The translations under genes were made by a program, and so were the position numbers. From UBA11957 sp963603285 (GTDB lineage Bacteria > Bacillota > Clostridia > Lachnospirales > Lachnospiraceae), in the NCBI GenBank assembly GCA_963603285.1, contig CAVCMG010000013.1:1-64000 (forward strand): a DNA stretch of 64,000 nt, read 5' to 3'. The notes under the pieces were generated by a model. It saw nothing but the letters and a program-made list of their open reading frames with translations. It had not been told where the DNA came from and made no database searches. Below, one piece after another: positions 60,152-64,000 of this stretch (position 1 is its first letter; each line of letters starts with the position of its first letter).

Positions 60152-61030
60152 ATGAAATTTGCCCAGCTTGAATACTTCTGCGCCGTCAGCCGTTACCACA
60201 GCATCACCCAGGCCGCCCAGAAGCTGTATGTGACACAGCCCGCCATATCCACGGCAATCCGGGAACTGGAAAAAGAATTTTCGGTCAATCTGTTCATCCG
60301 TTCCAAAAACCATATGACGCTGACCAGGGAGGGAGAAATCTTTTACCAGAAAGCCAGTGAGCTTCTCAGGATGGCTAAGCAGACCTCTTTGGAAATGTCC
60401 GACATCGGACGACAGAATACACCGATCCGTATCGGCATCCCGCCACTGTTAAGCACGATTTTTTTTCCGGAGATGCTGACAGAATTTCACGAGAAATATC
60501 CGGATATCCCGGTCGAGCTGTACGAATACGGCTCAATCCGCGCCGCCCAGCTCGTGCAGGAGGATATGCTGGATCTGGCGCTTGTAAATATGCACTTTTA
60601 TGAGATCGACAAGCTAAACTCCTACCAGATTCTGACTGACCGGATCGTCTTCTGCGTATCCCCCCGGCATCCGCTCGCCGGTGAAAAGAAGCTGACCATC
60701 GAGCAGATCAAGGATGAACCCGTGATCCTCTACAATACAGATTCCGTGCAGAGCAGCACCATGTCCGGCATCTTCGAATCCTGCGGTGTCAAACCGCACG
60801 TTATCCTGCGTGCCAACCAGCTCTACACGATTCAGAAATTCATCGAACAGGATCTGGGAGGAGCTTTTCTCTATGAATGTCTGCTGAAAAACATGCCCGG
60901 TGTCGTCCGTATCCCGGTTATGCCCAGCATCGAGCAGGAGATCGGAATTATCTGGCCGAAAGGCAAATATATCAACAGCCGGGTGGAGAAGTTTGTGGCG
61001 TTTTCACGACAGTTTACGTTGATGAGGTAA
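60152..61030 (+). CDS. LysR family regulator, TtdR-like position
   Basis: This 292-residue regulator has a LysR helix-turn-helix (HSITQAAQKLYVTQPAISTAIRELEKEF, 16-43) and effector domain from about 90 (PIRIGIPPLLSTIFFPEML). Divergent from the transporter-ttdA-ttdB operon, it most likely activates it in response to tartrate or a related acid. GGAGGAGAA precedes the start. Confidence 0.93.
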   Translation: MKFAQLEYFCAVSRYHSITQAAQKLYVTQPAISTAIRELEKEFSVNLFIRSKNHMTLTREGEIFYQKASELLRMAKQTSLEMSDIGRQNTPIRIGIPPLLSTIFFPEMLTEFHEKYPDIPVELYEYGSIRAAQLVQEDMLDLALVNMHFYEIDKLNSYQILTDRIVFCVSPRHPLAGEKKLTIEQIKDEPVILYNTDSVQSSTMSGIFESCGVKPHVILRANQLYTIQKFIEQDLGGAFLYECLLKNMPGVVRIPVMPSIEQEIGIIWPKGKYINSRVEKFVAFSRQFTLMR

Positions 61031-61043
61031 TGTGTGACCTGTG

Positions 61044-61089
61044 AATAAAAGGAACCTCCACCGGTGCTTCCTTTTACATGCCAAAGCAA
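61044..61089. repeat. Dispersed 46-base hairpin element, copy 2
   Basis: The segment matches 10165-10210 at 40 of 46 positions, with the outer stem kept by a G-C pair where the other copy has A-T. It lies 14 bases after the LysR stop and just before a terminator hairpin. Confidence 0.6.
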
Positions 61090-61096
61090 TGACAAA

Positions 61097-61132
61097 ACAG
61101 CTGCGGGACTGGATTTTAGGTCCCGCAGCTGT
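61097..61132. terminator. Terminator between the LysR gene and the anti-sigma-like gene
   Basis: ACAGCTGCGGGAC pairs with GTCCCGCAGCTGT over 13 bp. On the minus strand TTTTG follows; on plus only a weak T-rich end. It serves the convergent genes. Confidence 0.7.
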
Positions 61133-61250
61133 CTGTTCACACGTATTTCCTATGTTTTTCATATCGCAGCTTCTGTTCTTTATAACACAGTACCCGAAAT
61201 GTATCTGCTACTGTCTTCAGCTCCAGCGGCTTTTTCCAGGAATATACAGT

Positions 61251-61892
61251 TCATTTCAGACTCTCGATCATGGACTGCCATACATCCTGTGACTGTCCGT
61301 TTGTCAGCTGCAAAGAATAACTGTATGTGCTGTCGTTCCAGATAGCCAGCGTATACTTGCCAGATTCCCCTTTTAACCTGACGGTGTATGCACCAATCTC
61401 TACACTGGTTTCTTCTGCGTAGGCATTGTAATCTCCGGATACGTCGTCCGTACCCTCTGCTTTTCTGAACACCGCTTCATCGTCTGCACCTGTATACGTG
61501 ATTTCTGCCATATCTCCCCAATATGACACATACCCCGTGCTCTGCGTTTCAAATGGCAATACATGGATTTCTTCCACAGAAAATCCCACATATTTTTCCA
61601 GTGTTTCTATGGAATCCACCTCTTCCATACCGTTTACACCCTCCTCTACAACTGGCTCTTTCCCTACAGATGCCATATGCCAGATACCAATACCTCCAAA
61701 GAGTACCAGCACCACACAGGCCGCAGCAGCTACCGACTTATGCAGCTGTTTCCATCGGGACAGACTGCTTACTTTATTGTCCGACTGCGCCACAGTGTCA
61801 GTTTCAGCCATCTCCAGTGTATGCAGGATACGGCTTCGCATCTCATCCGTTACATGAACCCTTTCCATGACTTCCTCATATTTCGTCTGCAA
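61251..61892 (-). CDS. Membrane anti-sigma-factor-like protein
   Basis: This 213-residue protein has a cytosolic N-terminal part (1-48), one helix (about 52-70, AAAACVVLVLFGGIGIW) and an extracellular domain (about 90-213) that resembles the C-terminal domain of the lipoprotein encoded two genes upstream (VSGDYNAYAEE and YSYSLQLTNG against ISGDYNVYNEM and YTYSLDCTSG). Its start overlaps the sigma gene end by 17 bases, so it is probably the sigma factor's membrane-bound inhibitor. Confidence 0.78.
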   Translation of the reverse strand: MQTKYEEVMERVHVTDEMRSRILHTLEMAETDTVAQSDNKVSSLSRWKQLHKSVAAAACVVLVLFGGIGIWHMASVGKEPVVEEGVNGMEEVDSIETLEKYVGFSVEEIHVLPFETQSTGYVSYWGDMAEITYTGADDEAVFRKAEGTDDVSGDYNAYAEETSVEIGAYTVRLKGESGKYTLAIWNDSTYSYSLQLTNGQSQDVWQSMIESLK

Positions 61893-62511
61893 AATCGTAC
61901 GCCTCCTTTAACACCTGTTTCAGCAGTTTACGCCCTCTTGACAGCAGCGACCGGACCGTTGTCTCATTTTTTTCCAGAATTTCCGCAATCTGTGCGGTGG
62001 AATATCCTTCATAATAAAACAGGTGGATCACTTCCCTGTATTTCACCGGCAACTCCTTTACAGCATCCCAGACAAACGACAGATCCTCCCGTTCCTCCTG
62101 TACCAGCTCTTCTTTCAACTCATCGGTCTGCCGGATCGTATTATAGCTGATCCGGTTCTTACTCAGATTACCGGCCACCCGTAAAAGCCATGCTTTTCTG
62201 TGTGATTCACTGGTAAATATCGGCGCACTCTTCATAAACTGGATCAGCGTGTCCTGCAAAACTTCCTCGGCATCACTCAGATTATGCAGATACGAATACG
62301 CATACCGCAGTAACGTATCACCATATCGATCCATAATCTCTTCTGCCTGCATATAGACCGATGTGCTGACAGGAGTTTCCTTTATCTCCGCTTTTTTCGT
62401 CCCTGTGACAGAAAACCAGGAAATCAAACGCTGCCACGCATCTGTTACTGCCTGCAAAAACATCCATTCTATTCTATATCGGGATGCTCCCAAAGCCAGA
62501 CACTCTCTCAT
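61876..62511 (-). CDS. ECF-type RNA polymerase sigma factor
   Basis: This 211-residue sigma factor begins at 62511 behind AGGAGG. An unusual N-terminal stretch of about 50 residues precedes region 2 (EEIMDRYGDTLLRYAYSYLHNLSDAEEVLQDTLIQFM, about 54-90). Region 4 follows at about 145-205 (LPVKYREVIHLFYYEGYSTAQIAEILEKNETTVRSLLSRGRKLLK). An internal start near the residue 53 Met is possible. It likely directs the shared promoter motif before its own locus. Confidence 0.9.
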   Translation of the reverse strand: MRECLALGASRYRIEWMFLQAVTDAWQRLISWFSVTGTKKAEIKETPVSTSVYMQAEEIMDRYGDTLLRYAYSYLHNLSDAEEVLQDTLIQFMKSAPIFTSESHRKAWLLRVAGNLSKNRISYNTIRQTDELKEELVQEEREDLSFVWDAVKELPVKYREVIHLFYYEGYSTAQIAEILEKNETTVRSLLSRGRKLLKQVLKEAYDFADEI

Positions 62512-62534
62512 TTTCGCTCCCCTCCTGTGTGTGA

Positions 62535-63170
62535 TTACTGCATATCGCCAATAAAAGCCGTCATCTCTTCTGTCGTTATCCCGCTGGTACAATCAAGAGA
62601 ATAGGTATAGTCACCGCTTGTCCATGTTGCAAGGTTTACTTTCTGATCGTTTCCTTTTAATGTCACCTCATACTCTCCGACGGTCACTGTGTTCATCTCA
62701 TTGTATACATTATAATCGCCACTGATATCGGTATTTTCCTCTGCACCGCTGGCTTTCCGAATCACCATCTGCTCCCCGCTGTCCTCAGCGCTGTAAAGAA
62801 CTTCCAGAATCGTCTGATCTCCATCTTTCAATACCTGATACGTCGTCTCTGTAAACATGCGCGGACGCTCCGAAACACTCATTTCAAACCCGGCGGCTTT
62901 CGCTGCGTCTGCCAGTGAATCATACGTTTCCCAGGGATTCGGAATCTGCGGTGCTGTCGTATCATCACCACCAAGCAGCGAATTTGTATCTGCTGCTGTG
63001 CTGTCAGAACCTGCTGCTGTATCCTTACTGTTGTCCGATACAACTGAAGAAACCGCCCTGGAATGTGTATCCACCAGTGACTTTGCCTGTCCGTTTCCAC
63101 CACATGCTGTCAGAGACATCACACTCATCATACCTGCTACTATCATAATCATCGCTTTCTTTACCATCAT
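62535..63170 (-). CDS. Lipoprotein with DUF4367-like domain
   Basis: This 211-residue lipoprotein has a signal peptide ending in LTAC (Cys near 23), a Ser/Asp/Thr-rich linker to about 70 and a beta-rich domain (about 85-211) with DISGDYNVYNEMNTVTVGEYEVTLKG that matches the ectodomain of the anti-sigma-like protein. It lies first in the ECF locus and may sense the same envelope signal. AAAGGA precedes tandem ATG codons at 63170 and 63167. Confidence 0.82.
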   Translation of the reverse strand: MMVKKAMIMIVAGMMSVMSLTACGGNGQAKSLVDTHSRAVSSVVSDNSKDTAAGSDSTAADTNSLLGGDDTTAPQIPNPWETYDSLADAAKAAGFEMSVSERPRMFTETTYQVLKDGDQTILEVLYSAEDSGEQMVIRKASGAEENTDISGDYNVYNEMNTVTVGEYEVTLKGNDQKVNLATWTSGDYTYSLDCTSGITTEEMTAFIGDMQ

Positions 63171-63230
63171 AGTTGTTTCCTTTCTGCATCTCTTCGTGTG
63201 TTTTTCAGCGGCTGTATTACCGCTTCTACA

Positions 63231-63262
63231 CTATAAACAGCCGGCGGTGGAAAAATGTTGCA
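63231..63262 (-). promoter_or_regulatory. ECF-like promoter of the lipoprotein-sigma locus
   Basis: On the minus strand TGCAAC (63257-63262), ATTTTTCC and TTATAG (63231-63236) repeat the order seen at 56090-56122. It lies 60-90 bases before the lipoprotein start. Confidence 0.55.
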
Positions 63263-63316
63263 TGCTCTGTAAAAAATTTGTATTCTGCAATTTTCTGATT
63301 AAGCTCCATTATACAT

Positions 63317-63362
63317 AAAAAGCAGCTGTAAGACAGTCTTTTTCGTCTCACAGCTGCTTTTT
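63317..63362. terminator. Bidirectional terminator after the P-II genes
   Basis: AAAAAGCAGCTGT (63317-63329) pairs with ACAGCTGCTTTTT (63350-63362), with a shorter inner helix. T5 on either strand. Confidence 0.85.
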
Positions 63363-63390
63363 ATGTTACTGTTCATGGAAACACCGCAGC

Positions 63391-63741
63391 TTACAGCGCA
63401 TCGGCATTTTCCTCTCCGGTTCGTATTCTTACTACTCTGTCTATATCAGATACAAAAATCTTTCCGTCTCCGATATTACCAGTTTGCAGCACCTTTTTTG
63501 CAATGTCGATCACGGTATCCACCGGCACACTGCAGACAACAATTTCTATCTTCAGCTTCGGCAGCATATCCACATTTTTCATAACACCTTCTATTAATTT
63601 GCGGATACCCTTTTGAGTGCCAAAGCCTTCAACCTTTGTGACAGTCATTCCTGTCACACCTACCTTAACCAGTTCCTTCCTGAATTCCTCAAATCTGTCT
63701 TTTCTTGTTATGATTGTTATCCGGTACATTTTCTTTTCCAT
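63391..63741 (-). CDS. P-II family signalling protein
   Basis: This 116-residue protein has the P-II fold (YRITIITRKDRFEEFRKELVKVGVTGMTVTKVEGFGTQKG, then GNIGDGKIFVSDIDRVVRIRTGE). The T-loop is shortened (RKLIEGVMKNVDM) and lacks the uridylylated Tyr of GlnB/GlnK, so signalling by ligand binding alone is expected, as in NifI or PII-like proteins. It follows a second P-II gene with a three-base gap; AAGGGG precedes the start. Confidence 0.92.
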   Translation of the reverse strand: MEKKMYRITIITRKDRFEEFRKELVKVGVTGMTVTKVEGFGTQKGIRKLIEGVMKNVDMLPKLKIEIVVCSVPVDTVIDIAKKVLQTGNIGDGKIFVSDIDRVVRIRTGEENADAL

Positions 63742-63744
63742 CTG

Positions 63745-64000
63745 TCATACCCCTTCCTGACCATTTCTGATTTTTATAACCTGACCATTGATATGTTCAA
63801 TAAAAATTTTTCCATCTCCCATCATTCCTGTATGACAGATTTTTCTTACTGTATCAATCAGCAGATCTTCATCCAGATCCGAAAACACGACCTCTATCAT
63901 TGCCTTAGGCAAAAGCCTGATCTCTTCTCTGTCATCCTCAAAAAAACGTATGACGGCTTTTTGTTGTCCCTGTCCTTCTACCTCTGTCACTGTCATTCCC
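63745..64000 (-). CDS. P-II family signalling protein, cut by the window end
   Basis: The minus-strand frame is open to the window edge. It reads GMTVTEVEGQGQQK from the edge and ends in TGMMGDGKIFIEHINGQVIKIRNG, giving the last 84 or so codons; about 35 N-terminal codons lie beyond 64000. The T-loop is short and lacks the GlnB tyrosine. Co-transcribed with the following P-II gene. An ammonium transporter or glutamine-metabolism gene may lie upstream. Confidence 0.9.
   Translation of the reverse strand, partial: GMTVTEVEGQGQQKAVIRFFEDDREEIRLLPKAMIEVVFSDLDEDLLIDTVRKICHTGMMGDGKIFIEHINGQVIKIRNGQEGV

Noticed and set aside
1..64000. CRISPR arrays, insertion sequences or prophage
   Set aside because: No regular repeat-spacer pattern, transposase motif or phage structural gene was seen in the window.

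Overview
The window looks like the chromosome of an anaerobic gut-type Clostridia, most likely a Lachnospiraceae. Supporting signs are strong AGGAGG ribosome sites, sigma-A promoters with 16-18 base spacers, a T-box leader on tyrS, a class I preQ1 riboswitch, a DUF4250 gene behind clpB, a YesM/YesN-type two-component system, CaiB/BaiF plus 2-hydroxyacyl-CoA dehydratase genes, and MalF/G-type permeases without a dedicated ATPase. No phage, transposon or CRISPR array is visible. The family assignment is inference from gene content.

Layout. 0-13 kb: a sensor kinase, a 225-bp element with 53-bp perfect inverted arms (candidate structured RNA), then minus-strand housekeeping genes (YitT-type membrane protein, trmL with an AIR-synthase-like gene, VanW-type protein with a 33-codon membrane peptide, exonuclease with radical SAM protein, M18 aminopeptidase, Na/Pi transporter, NlpC/P60-like hydrolase). 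13-20 kb: three glycine tRNAs with three different anticodons, a MacB-like ABC exporter with an oversized adaptor, and T-box controlled tyrS. 20-22.4 kb: an M20 amidohydrolase and an unassigned carboxylate-type permease.

22.6-32.7 kb is a catabolic locus: HpcH-type aldolase, enolase-superfamily dehydratase, URO-D-like protein, amidohydrolase, two ABC permeases, a YesM/YesN-type sensor and regulator, and a solute-binding lipoprotein. It appears to import and cleave an acid-sugar-like or lactone compound of unknown identity. 32.9-39.5 kb holds a complete 2-hydroxyacyl-CoA dehydratase set (two dehydratase subunits, CoA transferase, activase) with a LysR gene at each end. 39.6-43.3 kb: a small membrane protein, clpB and a DUF4250 gene. 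43.4-47.8 kb: aminotransferase, RraA-like aldolase, LysR and NhaC-type antiporter, probably one amino-acid or keto-acid utilisation module. 48-49.8 kb: preQ1 riboswitch, queT, queF, queC. 50-51.4 kb: APC permease. 51.6-56 kb: mutarotase, xylulokinase and a FucI-like isomerase, with a promoter and palindromic operator before the kinase.

56-64 kb: a broken ECF sigma locus; an L(+)-tartrate dehydratase operon (ttdA, ttdB, SLC13-type transporter) with a divergent LysR gene and an operator-like palindrome between them; an intact ECF sigma locus (lipoprotein, sigma, anti-sigma-like) whose promoter resembles that of the broken one; and two tandem P-II genes, the second cut by the window end. The least explained items are the 225-bp RNA-like element, the 22.6-32.7 kb catabolic locus, the dispersed 46-base hairpin element, and the paired ECF loci.
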